DNA from: Actinomycetota bacterium
GTDB lineage: Bacteria; Actinomycetota; Actinomycetes; Actinomycetales; Microbacteriaceae
Direction: 5' to 3'
Assembly (NCBI GenBank): GCA_009703845.1
Contig: WLFI01000071.1
Span: forward strand, 1-5,052
DNA length: 5,052 nt
In this document: positions 1 to 5,052 of the stretch, piece after piece
Layout: each line of letters begins with the position of its first letter
Numbering within the stretch: position 1 is the first letter of the stretch
Program-made: the position numbers and the translations under genes
Notes under the pieces: model-generated
Told to the model about the DNA's origin: nothing
The model's input: the letters and a program-made list of their open reading frames with translations, nothing else
The model's database searches: none

Positions 1-575
1 AGTGCGATCAGTGGGTTACGAATATCGAAGTCTGGCGCGAGCGGTGCAACCAGGTCGCGCGCAAGCACAACCTTCTCAACACGTTCAGCCGCGATGGCCC
101 CGAGCGCGCTGGCAACGGCCTGTTTGAATCCACTTCGGGTGAGGCTGCCCGGGGCCAGGGGCTCGGCAAGGCTAGTGGTGTCGGCATTCGCCGGCGCAGC
201 ATCCGAGTTGAAATCTTCGAGTGAGGCGTCGTCGATTGTGGTGATCCAGTTGCGGCCATCGCGGTGACCGAGCACCACACGGGGCACGATCAGCGTGCTC
301 TCGCTCGAAGACGAGTCGGCAAAGGCGATGGCACCAAAGGCCAAAAGGCCGCTGCCAGGTAGGTTGACGTCGTCTGAGACTTCGGCCTGCGCGACCAGGG
401 CAATCCAAGCGGCCGAGAGTTCGGCGAAGCGATTTGGCCCGGTGGCGGTCAAACGAGCGTGCTCACCGATACCGACGATGCCTTCGCCGTGGCGCAAAAA
501 AGTGATTGGGTTTGCAGGCAAACGCTGCAGCAGGGGAGCGATGTCACCGGTTAGCTCTTTAGAGACAACGCGCAC
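1..575 (-). CDS. menF: Isochorismate synthase MenF, N-terminal part (cut by left window edge)
   Basis: The minus strand is open from the left edge to beyond position 575 and encodes the start of a chorismate-binding enzyme. Isochorismate synthase converts chorismate to isochorismate, the first committed step of menaquinone synthesis, in the cytosol. The sequence shows an N-terminal strand (VRVVSKEL), the segment FLRHGEGIVGIGE at about residues 27-39, and FKQAVASALGAI followed by EKVVLARD. The lysine of KVVLARD (residue 168, codon at 72-74) sits where the family has its catalytic lysine; anthranilate synthases differ there. About 191 residues are present, and the catalytic C-terminal half lies outside the window. 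I chose the GTG at 575 because AGGGG lies 5 nt upstream. A TTG at 605 and a GTG at 644 are in the same open frame, so the N-terminus could be 10 or 23 residues longer. MenF is favoured over a siderophore or salicylate enzyme because menG and a polyprenyl synthase are nearby. Confidence 0.85.
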   Translation of the reverse strand, partial: MRVVSKELTGDIAPLLQRLPANPITFLRHGEGIVGIGEHARLTATGPNRFAELSAAWIALVAQAEVSDDVNLPGSGLLAFGAIAFADSSSSESTLIVPRVVLGHRDGRNWITTIDDASLEDFNSDAAPANADTTSLAEPLAPGSLTRSGFKQAVASALGAIAAERVEKVVLARDLVAPLAPDFDIRNPLIA

Positions 576-675
576 GGATGCCCCTAACTGGCTCGAACTT
601 GGCAAACCGTCGAACGGCTGCGGTTTTTGATGCTGACACCTCACTGAGCGTTTTCTGTGAAGTGGCTGATTTTGA

Positions 676-705
676 TTGGGTTTGGCATTGCTGCACTTCT
701 AATCT
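676..705 (+). promoter_or_regulatory. Possible promoter for the acidic membrane protein gene
   Basis: TTGGGT (676-681) and TAATCT (700-705) are separated by 18 bp and resemble -35 and -10 elements. TAATCT has the TAnnnT core, but the overall match is only moderate. This would leave a leader of roughly 40 nt before the ATG at 751. The region 576-750 also has to contain the promoter of menF on the other strand. A minus-strand TAAAAT (plus-strand 723-728) is a candidate -10 for it, with no clear -35. Confidence 0.3.
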
Positions 706-716
706 GAACTCAGCAC

Positions 717-728
717 TAAAAGATTTTA
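717..728. repeat. Short inverted repeat in the divergent promoter region
   Basis: TAAAA-GA-TTTTA is a perfect inverted repeat with 5-bp arms and a 2-bp spacer. It lies 22 bp before the ATG of the acidic protein gene and upstream of menF on the other strand. It could be an operator, or simply an AT-rich promoter remnant; the minus-strand reading contains a good -10-like TAAAAT. It is short enough to be chance. Confidence 0.3.
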
Positions 729-740
729 CTCCCGCCAATC

Positions 741-745
741 AAAGG
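741..745 (+). promoter_or_regulatory. Ribosome binding site for the acidic protein gene
   Basis: AAAGG ends 5 nt before the ATG at 751. This supports that start codon and a conventional leadered mRNA, in contrast to menG further downstream, which has no Shine-Dalgarno sequence. Confidence 0.6.
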
Positions 746-750
746 TAATC

Positions 751-1446
751 ATGTCGAAGAAGCAGCTACTAGCAATCGCAGTGGCACTATCGGTTCTCGG
801 TGTTCCACTGGCTCTCGCAGCCCCTGCATCGGCCGCAACCGTCTCGACCACGACCAAATCGACAGCAACTTCACCGATCTTTACCGATCGTGATGATGAA
901 GACGATGAAGATGGCGAACACGATGATCACGAAGGCGACGGCTGGGGTCACGAAGACAATCACTCACTTCCTCCGGTAGTTATTCGCCCCCATGGTGATG
1001 ATGACGAAGATGAAGGCGATGACGAAGATGAGGGTGACGACGACGAGGGCGGTTTCGTTCTTCCGGCCACCCCGGGCTCAGACCCTAGCGCTGCCCCAAG
1101 TACCTCGCCTTACAACTCAAACAGCAACGCCACCGGAGCAAACTACTCGGTATCACCACTTCTGCCGTCGGTGATTCCGGGCTCACCTGCTTCACCGCTC
1201 GCCCCTGCGGGCTCAGATCAGGTGGTTGGCGCCAATGCAATCAATCCAGACGCCGCACCAGCCATTGATCCGGCCAGCATTCGAACCACAGCCAAGACTC
1301 CCGCCGATGTATTCATCGAATCGGCGACCTGGGGTCTCGTGGCCATGGGTGCGGGTGCACTTGCCTTCGGTTCAGCAGCAGGAGTCAAGACTTTGAGCGC
1401 TCGCCGCAAGCCAAACGCCGACTACTTCTACGACAGCGAAAACTAA
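751..1446 (+). CDS. Secreted, membrane-anchored Asp/Glu-rich protein of unknown function
   Basis: I do not recognise this 231-residue protein as a named family. Residues 1-28 form a signal peptide: a KK n-region, a hydrophobic core, and a likely cleavage after ASA. Residues 46-100 are extremely acidic, with 30 Asp/Glu among 55 positions. His57, His60, His67 and His71 are interspersed with acids in the first block, and DEDEGD is repeated in the second. Residues 101-189 are low-complexity, rich in Ser, Pro, Ala and Asn. A transmembrane helix spans about 194-212, followed by the positive SARRK segment and an aromatic, acidic tail (YFYDSEN). The topology is therefore type I: acidic region outside, short tail inside. 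There is no cysteine and no LPXTG sorting motif. The ATG has a good ribosome binding site and the gene ends in its own terminator, so it is probably monocistronic. Binding of divalent cations such as calcium or zinc is a plausible inference from composition only. Confidence 0.8.
   Translation: MSKKQLLAIAVALSVLGVPLALAAPASAATVSTTTKSTATSPIFTDRDDEDDEDGEHDDHEGDGWGHEDNHSLPPVVIRPHGDDDEDEGDDEDEGDDDEGGFVLPATPGSDPSAAPSTSPYNSNSNATGANYSVSPLLPSVIPGSPASPLAPAGSDQVVGANAINPDAAPAIDPASIRTTAKTPADVFIESATWGLVAMGAGALAFGSAAGVKTLSARRKPNADYFYDSEN
1003..1050 (+). repeat. 18-bp in-frame tandem repeat encoding DEDEGD
   Basis: Two adjacent 18-bp units (1003-1020 and 1021-1038) differ at only three third-codon positions. 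A shortened, diverged third copy follows (1039-1050). They encode D-E-D-E-G-D, D-E-D-E-G-D and D-D-E-G. The unit is a multiple of three, so copy-number change by slippage would lengthen or shorten the acidic domain without a frameshift. Confidence 0.75.
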
Positions 1447-1455
1447 ACCAAACCT

Positions 1456-1471
1456 TGCGGCGAAAGTCGCA
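1456..1471 (+). other. GAAA-tetraloop RNA hairpin in the 3' UTR
   Basis: TGCGGC (1456-1461) pairs with GTCGCA (1466-1471), giving six base pairs including one G-U, closed by a C-G pair around a GAAA loop of the very stable GNRA class. It starts 9 nt after the stop codon of the acidic protein gene and ends 3 nt before the terminator stem. It may protect the 3' end of the mRNA; that role is inference. Confidence 0.5.
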
Positions 1472-1474
1472 TCG

Positions 1475-1515
1475 AACGACCCCATCGCTAACCCCCGGCG
1501 ATGGGGTTCGTTTTT
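1475..1515 (+). terminator. Intrinsic terminator of the acidic protein gene
   Basis: CCCCATCGC (1480-1488) pairs perfectly with GCGATGGGG (1498-1506) around a 9-nt loop. AACGA (1475-1479) pairs with TCGTT (1508-1512) across a single bulged T (1507). A T-run follows at 1511-1515. There is no T-run on the opposite side, so the terminator acts on the plus strand only. It separates the acidic protein gene from the menG operon. Confidence 0.85.
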
Positions 1516-1523
1516 GCCGAAGG

Positions 1524-1529
1524 TAGACT
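1524..1529 (+). promoter_or_regulatory. -10 element of a probable leaderless promoter for menG
   Basis: TAGACT fits the TAnnnT -10 core and ends 6 nt before the GTG at 1536, so transcription would begin at or next to the start codon. There is no usable Shine-Dalgarno sequence: AAGG at 1520-1523 is 12 nt away. Leaderless mRNAs are common in actinobacteria. No good -35 is visible, and that position falls inside the terminator stem. Confidence 0.55.
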
Positions 1530-1535
1530 TGAGCA

Positions 1536-2240
1536 GTGAGCAAAGCCGACCTTTCTAAGCAACCCGCGCAGGTTGCCGCCATGTTTGACGAGGTCGCGCC
1601 TACCTATGACAAGACCAACGACCTGCTTTCGTTCGGCCAATCGCGACTGTGGCGAGGCATAGTAGCCAAAGCCGTTGACCCGCAAAATGGCCAGAGCGTG
1701 CTTGACATGGCCGCCGGCACCGGCTCTTCAACCGCTGCTTTTGCCCGCCCAGGCGTTCGCCTCGTGGCCGGTGATTTTAGCGAGGGGATGCTCGCCGAAG
1801 GCCGCAAGCGCCACCCCGAAATCGAGTTTGTCTTCGCCGACGCCACCAAGCTTCCGTTCAAGGCAAAAGAATTCGATGCCACCACCATTTCGTTCGGTTT
1901 GCGCAACGTGGTTGATGTCGAGGCAGCACTCAGCGAAATGTTCCGCGTAACTAAGCCGGGCGGTCGCATCGTGATTTGCGAGTTCTCAAAAGTCACCAAC
2001 CCTGTGCTTCGCCCGTTCTACAACTTCTACCTGCGCAAGGTGCTGCCAGCGTTCTCGTCGCTAGCCTCGAAGACCCCAGAGGCCTATGCCTACCTGTCTG
2101 AGTCGATCGACGCGTGGCCCGACCAGCGCACGCTAGCCGCCAAAATCGAAAAAGCTGGCTACGAAAAAGTCACTTTCAGGAATCTATCGTTCGGAATCGT
2201 TGCTATCCATGTGGGCTTCAAACCAAAGGCGAGCAAATAA
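1536..2240 (+). CDS. menG: Demethylmenaquinone methyltransferase (MenG/UbiE family)
   Basis: This 234-residue SAM-dependent enzyme carries out the final step of menaquinone synthesis, C-methylating demethylmenaquinone at the membrane face. The UbiE N-terminal signature MFDEVAPTYDKTNDLLSFGQ is at residues 16-35. SAM-binding motif I, VLDMAAGTGSSTA, is at 55-67, and the acidic end of the next strand is D80 (VAGDFSEGML). Further family segments are ADATKLPF (101-108), TTISFGLRNV (116-125), GGRIVICEFSKV (142-153) and the C-terminal YLSESIDAWPDQ (186-197). Length is normal. The GTG start keeps the usual stretch before MFDEVAP, which an internal ATG at 1581 would remove. Because the organism is probably an actinobacterium, which uses menaquinone, I read it as MenG rather than a ubiquinone enzyme. 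It heads an operon: its TAA is directly followed by the ATG of the next gene. Confidence 0.93.
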   Translation: MSKADLSKQPAQVAAMFDEVAPTYDKTNDLLSFGQSRLWRGIVAKAVDPQNGQSVLDMAAGTGSSTAAFARPGVRLVAGDFSEGMLAEGRKRHPEIEFVFADATKLPFKAKEFDATTISFGLRNVVDVEAALSEMFRVTKPGGRIVICEFSKVTNPVLRPFYNFYLRKVLPAFSSLASKTPEAYAYLSESIDAWPDQRTLAAKIEKAGYEKVTFRNLSFGIVAIHVGFKPKASK

Positions 2241-3248
2241 ATGGCAAAACCATCACTACCAAAGCAGATGCGCAAGGTGGCCGACAAGGCCCTGCTTTCG
2301 CGCATCGAGTCTGGTCTTGAGCTGGTCGAAGCCGCACTGCTAAAGGCAACCGAGCACACCGACCCAATTGCCAAGGTGACTGCACGTCACCTAGTGGATG
2401 CCGGCGGCAAGCGCATCCGCCCAGTGCTCGTTCTGCTCACCTCTCAACTCGGTGACTACAACAACGCGTCGGTGATCGATGCTGCAGTGGTTGTCGAGCT
2501 CACCCACCTAGCTACTCTCTATCACGATGACGTGATGGACGACGCTCCCACCCGCCGAGGTGTGCCGACCGCTCAGAACATTTGGGGCAATTCGGTCGCG
2601 ATTCTCACCGGCGACCTTTTGTTTGCTCGAGCATCCCAGATTGTTTCTCGACTTGGCGAAAAGGCCCTAACCCTGCAGGCCGACACCTTTGAGCGCCTAT
2701 GCCTCGGTCAACTGCACGAAACCGTTGGCCCGCAGCCAGGCGAAGACGCGGTCGACCACTACATTCGCGTGCTCGCCGACAAAACCGGTTCGCTGATTGC
2801 CGCATCGGCTCAGCTCGGTGCCATGTTTGCCGATGCACCCGACGAATACCTCGAGCCGCTGACCAGCTATGGCGAGAGCGTCGGCGTTGCCTTCCAACTC
2901 ATCGACGACGTGATCGACATCGCCGAGGCTGGCGCTTCGGGCAAGACCCCCGGCACCGACCTGCGCGCCGGTGTGCCAACCTTGCCGATGCTGCTACTTC
3001 GCGCTCAGGCCAAGACCGATGCCGGGGCCGCAGAACTTGTCGAGTTCATCGACTCAGGTCTCGAAGATGATGCCAAACTTGCCGAAGCCGTAAAGCGCCT
3101 TCGCGAACACGAGGTGGCCGAGCAGGCCTACCAGCAAGCCAAGCGCTGGGCCGACGAAGCCGTCGCCGCGCTAGCACCGCTGCCCGACAGCAACGTGAAG
3201 TCGGCGCTCAAGAACTTTGCCGAAGCAGTAGTCGATCGCGACAACTAA
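2241..3248 (+). CDS. Long-chain all-trans polyprenyl diphosphate synthase
   Basis: This 335-residue enzyme condenses isopentenyl diphosphate with an allylic primer to make the polyprenyl tail that MenA attaches to the menaquinone ring. GGKRIRP is at residues 55-61. The first aspartate-rich motif is DDVMD (96-100), with R105 and R106 after it. DKTG is at 180-183, the second aspartate-rich motif QLIDDVID is at 219-226, and GKTPGTDLRAGVPTLP is at 234-249. All catalytic aspartates are present. The residue five before the first motif is the small Ala91. In this family bulky residues there restrict chain length, so a long product is likely. Exact length cannot be read from sequence; Microbacteriaceae commonly carry MK-10 to MK-13. 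The start follows the menG stop with no spacer, and GGCGAG (2228-2233) inside menG may serve as the ribosome site, so translation is probably coupled. Symbols such as ispB, hepT or grcC are used for relatives; I assign none. Confidence 0.92.
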   Translation: MAKPSLPKQMRKVADKALLSRIESGLELVEAALLKATEHTDPIAKVTARHLVDAGGKRIRPVLVLLTSQLGDYNNASVIDAAVVVELTHLATLYHDDVMDDAPTRRGVPTAQNIWGNSVAILTGDLLFARASQIVSRLGEKALTLQADTFERLCLGQLHETVGPQPGEDAVDHYIRVLADKTGSLIAASAQLGAMFADAPDEYLEPLTSYGESVGVAFQLIDDVIDIAEAGASGKTPGTDLRAGVPTLPMLLLRAQAKTDAGAAELVEFIDSGLEDDAKLAEAVKRLREHEVAEQAYQQAKRWADEAVAALAPLPDSNVKSALKNFAEAVVDRDN

Positions 3249-3282
3249 ACCCAAGCCAAAACTGACCAGCCAACGAAACACC

Positions 3283-3288
3283 AGAGGA
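3283..3288 (+). promoter_or_regulatory. Ribosome binding site for fprA
   Basis: AGAGGA, the strongest Shine-Dalgarno sequence in the window, ends 4 nt before the ATG at 3293. It lies in the 44-nt gap after the polyprenyl synthase. That gap has no terminator or convincing promoter, consistent with co-transcription but independent translation. Confidence 0.75.
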
Positions 3289-3292
3289 ACAA

Positions 3293-4648
3293 ATGACCAA
3301 GCTGCGACTTGCCATCGTGGGAGCCGGCCCGGCCGGTATCTATGCCGCCGACCTGCTCATCAAATCTGAGCTACGCGACTTCGAGGTTTCGATCGACCTC
3401 TTCGACCTACTGCCAGCACCATACGGCTTGGTTCGCTATGGCGTCGCCCCCGACCATCCGCGAATTAAGGGCATTATTCGTGCGCTCTACGAGGTTCTCG
3501 ACCGCGGCGACATTCGCTTCTTCGGCAACGTCAAGTACGGCACCGACATCACCCTCGAAGACTTGAAAAAGCACTACAACGCAGTGATTTTCTCGACCGG
3601 TGCAATCAAGGATGCTGACCTGAACATTCCGGGCATCGATCTCGACGGCTCTTACGGCGCCGCCGATTTCGTCAACTGGTATGACGCCCACCCAGACGTG
3701 CCGCGCACCTGGCCGCTGAACGCACGCGAGATTGCAGTGATCGGCAACGGCAACGTGGCGCTCGACGTGGCCCGCGTGCTGGTCAAGCACCCGCAAGACA
3801 TGCTTTCAACCGACATTCCAGCCAATGTTTACGAAGGCCTCAAGAGCTCGCCGGTCACCGACGTGCACGTGTTCGGTCGTCGCGGGCCGGCTCAGGTCAA
3901 GTTCACCCCGCTCGAACTTCGCGAGGCCACCCACATCGAAGGCGTCGACTGCATCGTCTATGACGAAGACTTCAAATATGACGAGGGTTCGCAAGAGGCG
4001 ATCGACTCGAACAACCAGACCCGCGTGATGGTCAACACCCTCGAGGCACTTCGCGAAGAGCCGCAGAACACCGGCGCCCCGCGTCGCCTGCACCTGCACT
4101 TTTTCTCGGCCCCGGTCGAGGTGCTCGGTGAAGACGGCAAGGTTGCCGGCATTCGCATCGAGCGCACCGAACTCGATGGTCGCGGGGGAGTCACGTCAAC
4201 CGGCGAGTTCCGCGAGATTCCGGTTCAGGCCGTCTACCGCGCGGTTGGCTACTTCGGTTCAGAGCTAGACCAGATTCCTTACGACGCCAAGTACGGCGTG
4301 ATTCCGAACGACGGCGGTCGAGTTCTCTACGCCGACGGAAAGCAGATCGACGGCGTATATGCCACCGGTTGGATCAAGCGCGGACCGGTTGGCCTCATCG
4401 GTCACACCAAGAGCGACGCGCTCGAAACCATCGGCCACGTCATCGGCGATCGCGCCAAGTGGTGGAGCCCAGAAAACGCCGACGAAAGCGCAGTGGATGC
4501 TCTGCTCAACTCGCGCGGAGTCGAATTCGTTGGCTGGCCGCAGTGGTTGTTGATCGACGCACAAGAGAAGGCTCTCGGCGAGGCCGAGGGTCGCGAGCGC
4601 ATCAAGCTCGTTGAGCGCGAAGACTTTTTGCGCGTCGCCAAGGGCTAG
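3293..4648 (+). CDS. fprA: Ferredoxin/adrenodoxin-type NADP+ reductase FprA
   Basis: This 451-residue FAD enzyme transfers electrons between NADPH and ferredoxin, and resembles mycobacterial FprA and adrenodoxin reductase. The FAD-binding GAGPAG is at residues 10-15, at the very N-terminus. APYGLVRYGVAPDHPRIKG (42-60) is characteristic of this family. A second Rossmann motif for NADPH, VIGNGNVALDVA, is at 149-160, followed by GRRGPAQVKFTP (195-206). ATGWIKRGPVGLIGHTKSDA (357-376) closes the FAD site. The C-terminal tail (VGWPQWLLID, then REDFLRVA) is also typical. Length is usual and no key residue appears to be missing. No ferredoxin is fused or encoded next door, so its partner lies elsewhere. 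It is the last gene of the menG operon; the next gene appears to have its own promoter. Confidence 0.93.
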   Translation: MTKLRLAIVGAGPAGIYAADLLIKSELRDFEVSIDLFDLLPAPYGLVRYGVAPDHPRIKGIIRALYEVLDRGDIRFFGNVKYGTDITLEDLKKHYNAVIFSTGAIKDADLNIPGIDLDGSYGAADFVNWYDAHPDVPRTWPLNAREIAVIGNGNVALDVARVLVKHPQDMLSTDIPANVYEGLKSSPVTDVHVFGRRGPAQVKFTPLELREATHIEGVDCIVYDEDFKYDEGSQEAIDSNNQTRVMVNTLEALREEPQNTGAPRRLHLHFFSAPVEVLGEDGKVAGIRIERTELDGRGGVTSTGEFREIPVQAVYRAVGYFGSELDQIPYDAKYGVIPNDGGRVLYADGKQIDGVYATGWIKRGPVGLIGHTKSDALETIGHVIGDRAKWWSPENADESAVDALLNSRGVEFVGWPQWLLIDAQEKALGEAEGRERIKLVEREDFLRVAKG

Positions 4649-4660
4649 TTCGCACCAATC

Positions 4661-4674
4661 GGTAAACGCTTGCA
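4661..4674 (+). promoter_or_regulatory. Putative LacI-family operator upstream of the alpha-galactosidase
   Basis: GGTAAACGCTTGCA is an imperfect palindrome centred on CG. It resembles the LacI/GalR-family pattern TGyAArCG-CGyTTrCA, departing mainly at the first base. It lies 25-38 bp before the ATG at 4699 and just upstream of a -10-like TAAATT, a position where a bound repressor would block RNA polymerase. Sugar-use genes of actinobacteria are commonly controlled by such repressors. No repressor gene is in the window. Confidence 0.5.
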
Positions 4675-4685
4675 GTTTTGGCGAG

Positions 4686-4691
4686 TAAATT
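4686..4691 (+). promoter_or_regulatory. -10 element of a probable leaderless promoter for the alpha-galactosidase
   Basis: TAAATT matches the TAnnnT core and ends 7 nt before the ATG at 4699. The stretch between is pyrimidine-rich, with no Shine-Dalgarno sequence. This is the same arrangement as at menG and suggests a leaderless transcript. No convincing -35 stands at 16-18 bp spacing. Confidence 0.5.
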
Positions 4692-4698
4692 TCTTTTT

Positions 4699-5052
4699 AT
4701 GCAGCTAATTCATCTTCGTCGCGCGGGCGTCTCGGTAATCTTCGACACGAGTGCAGGCACCCCGGCCATTTTGTATTGGGGTGCGGCGGTCGCCGACATC
4801 CACGCTGCTGAAGACTTGGTTCGCACACAGCTCGAGCTAACCCCACCGTGCGACTTTGACGACCCGCAGACCATCGGCATCTGGCGCGAAAACGCGCGCG
4901 GCTATCTGGGCCGCCCAACCATCATCGGTTCGCGCGAGGGTGCCGACTTCACTCAAATGTTTGACCTGCGCGAGACCAAGCAGGCCGGCGAGCACAGCGT
5001 TGAGTTCTGCTCGGTCGACGCTAACGCCGAGCTCGAGGTTTGCGCAAAGTTC
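4699..5052 (+). CDS. GH36 alpha-galactosidase, N-terminal part (cut by right window edge)
   Basis: The frame is open from the ATG at 4699 to the edge, giving 118 residues. It resembles the N-terminal beta-sandwich domain of family GH36 alpha-galactosidases, which remove alpha-1,6-linked galactose from melibiose, raffinose and related sugars. Recognisable pieces are IHLRRAGVSVIFDTS (residues 4-18), ILYWGA (25-30), the TPP turn at about 50-52, and ARGYLGRPTIIGSREG (72-87), where relatives have a G-x-x-GRP pattern. The catalytic TIM-barrel domain with its two aspartates lies outside the window. There is no signal peptide, so it is likely cytosolic, acting on imported sugar. The gene has its own promoter-like -10 and a LacI-like operator. 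The call rests on recalled family resemblance of the N-terminal domain only, so substrate is uncertain. Confidence 0.78.
   Translation, partial: MQLIHLRRAGVSVIFDTSAGTPAILYWGAAVADIHAAEDLVRTQLELTPPCDFDDPQTIGIWRENARGYLGRPTIIGSREGADFTQMFDLRETKQAGEHSVEFCSVDANAELEVCAKF

Noticed and set aside
295..630. Open reading frame on the plus strand
   Set aside because: It is antisense to menF, whose minus-strand product is clearly a chorismate-binding enzyme. The plus-strand translation has no recognisable domain.
503..684. Exact 12-bp direct repeat TGATTGGGTTTG at 503-514 and 673-684
   Set aside because: One copy lies inside menF codons, and a 12-bp match is expected about once by chance in a window of this size.
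992..1174. Alternative-frame ORF rich in Met, Lys and Thr
   Set aside because: It is the frame-shifted reading of the GAT/GAC/GAA-rich repeat in the acidic protein gene and has no ribosome site.
2699..3070. Arg-rich ORF overlapping the polyprenyl synthase in another frame
   Set aside because: It is a typical high-GC frame shadow over a gene with all of its catalytic motifs intact.
4636..4683. Possible terminator after fprA (CGCCAA pairing with TTGGCG, followed by a T-rich stretch)
   Set aside because: The stem is only 6 bp across a loop of 36 nt and overlaps the fprA coding end and the putative operator. The T-rich stretch is better read as part of the next gene's promoter.
4697..4918. Minus-strand ORF opposite the alpha-galactosidase start
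   Set aside because: It is a shadow of the plus-strand gene, whose translation resembles the GH36 N-terminal domain. The minus-strand product is Arg/Pro-rich with no domain.

Overview
This looks like chromosomal DNA of an actinobacterium, most likely a member of the Microbacteriaceae with moderate to high GC. That assignment is an inference from protein character and gene order: menaquinone genes next to an adrenodoxin-reductase-type FprA, a GTG start, and what look like leaderless promoters. No 16S or other marker in the window confirms it.

Layout. Positions 1-575, minus strand: the N-terminal part of an isochorismate synthase (MenF), cut by the left edge. Positions 576-750: a divergent intergenic region with a probable promoter and ribosome binding site for the next gene. 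Positions 751-1446, plus strand: an unrecognised secreted, membrane-anchored, extremely acidic protein with an 18-bp tandem repeat. Positions 1447-1535: a very compact control segment with a GAAA-tetraloop hairpin, a strong intrinsic terminator, and a -10 element placed for a leaderless transcript. Positions 1536-4648, plus strand: three tightly packed genes, demethylmenaquinone methyltransferase (menG/ubiE), a long-chain polyprenyl diphosphate synthase, and ferredoxin/adrenodoxin-type NADP+ reductase (fprA). Positions 4649-4698: a promoter region with a LacI-family-like operator. Positions 4699-5052: the N-terminal part of a GH36 alpha-galactosidase, cut by the right edge.

How the genes fit together. 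MenF commits chorismate to menaquinone, the polyprenyl synthase makes the isoprenoid tail, and MenG carries out the last C-methylation, so three steps of menaquinone synthesis are clustered here. FprA is a flavoenzyme exchanging electrons between NADPH and ferredoxin. It shares the operon but is not itself a menaquinone biosynthetic enzyme. The alpha-galactosidase begins an unrelated sugar-use locus that is probably under its own repressor.

Most of the window is ordinary core metabolism. The least explained part is the acidic membrane protein between menF and menG together with the 89-bp segment behind it. I see no CRISPR array, RNA gene, insertion sequence or defence system.
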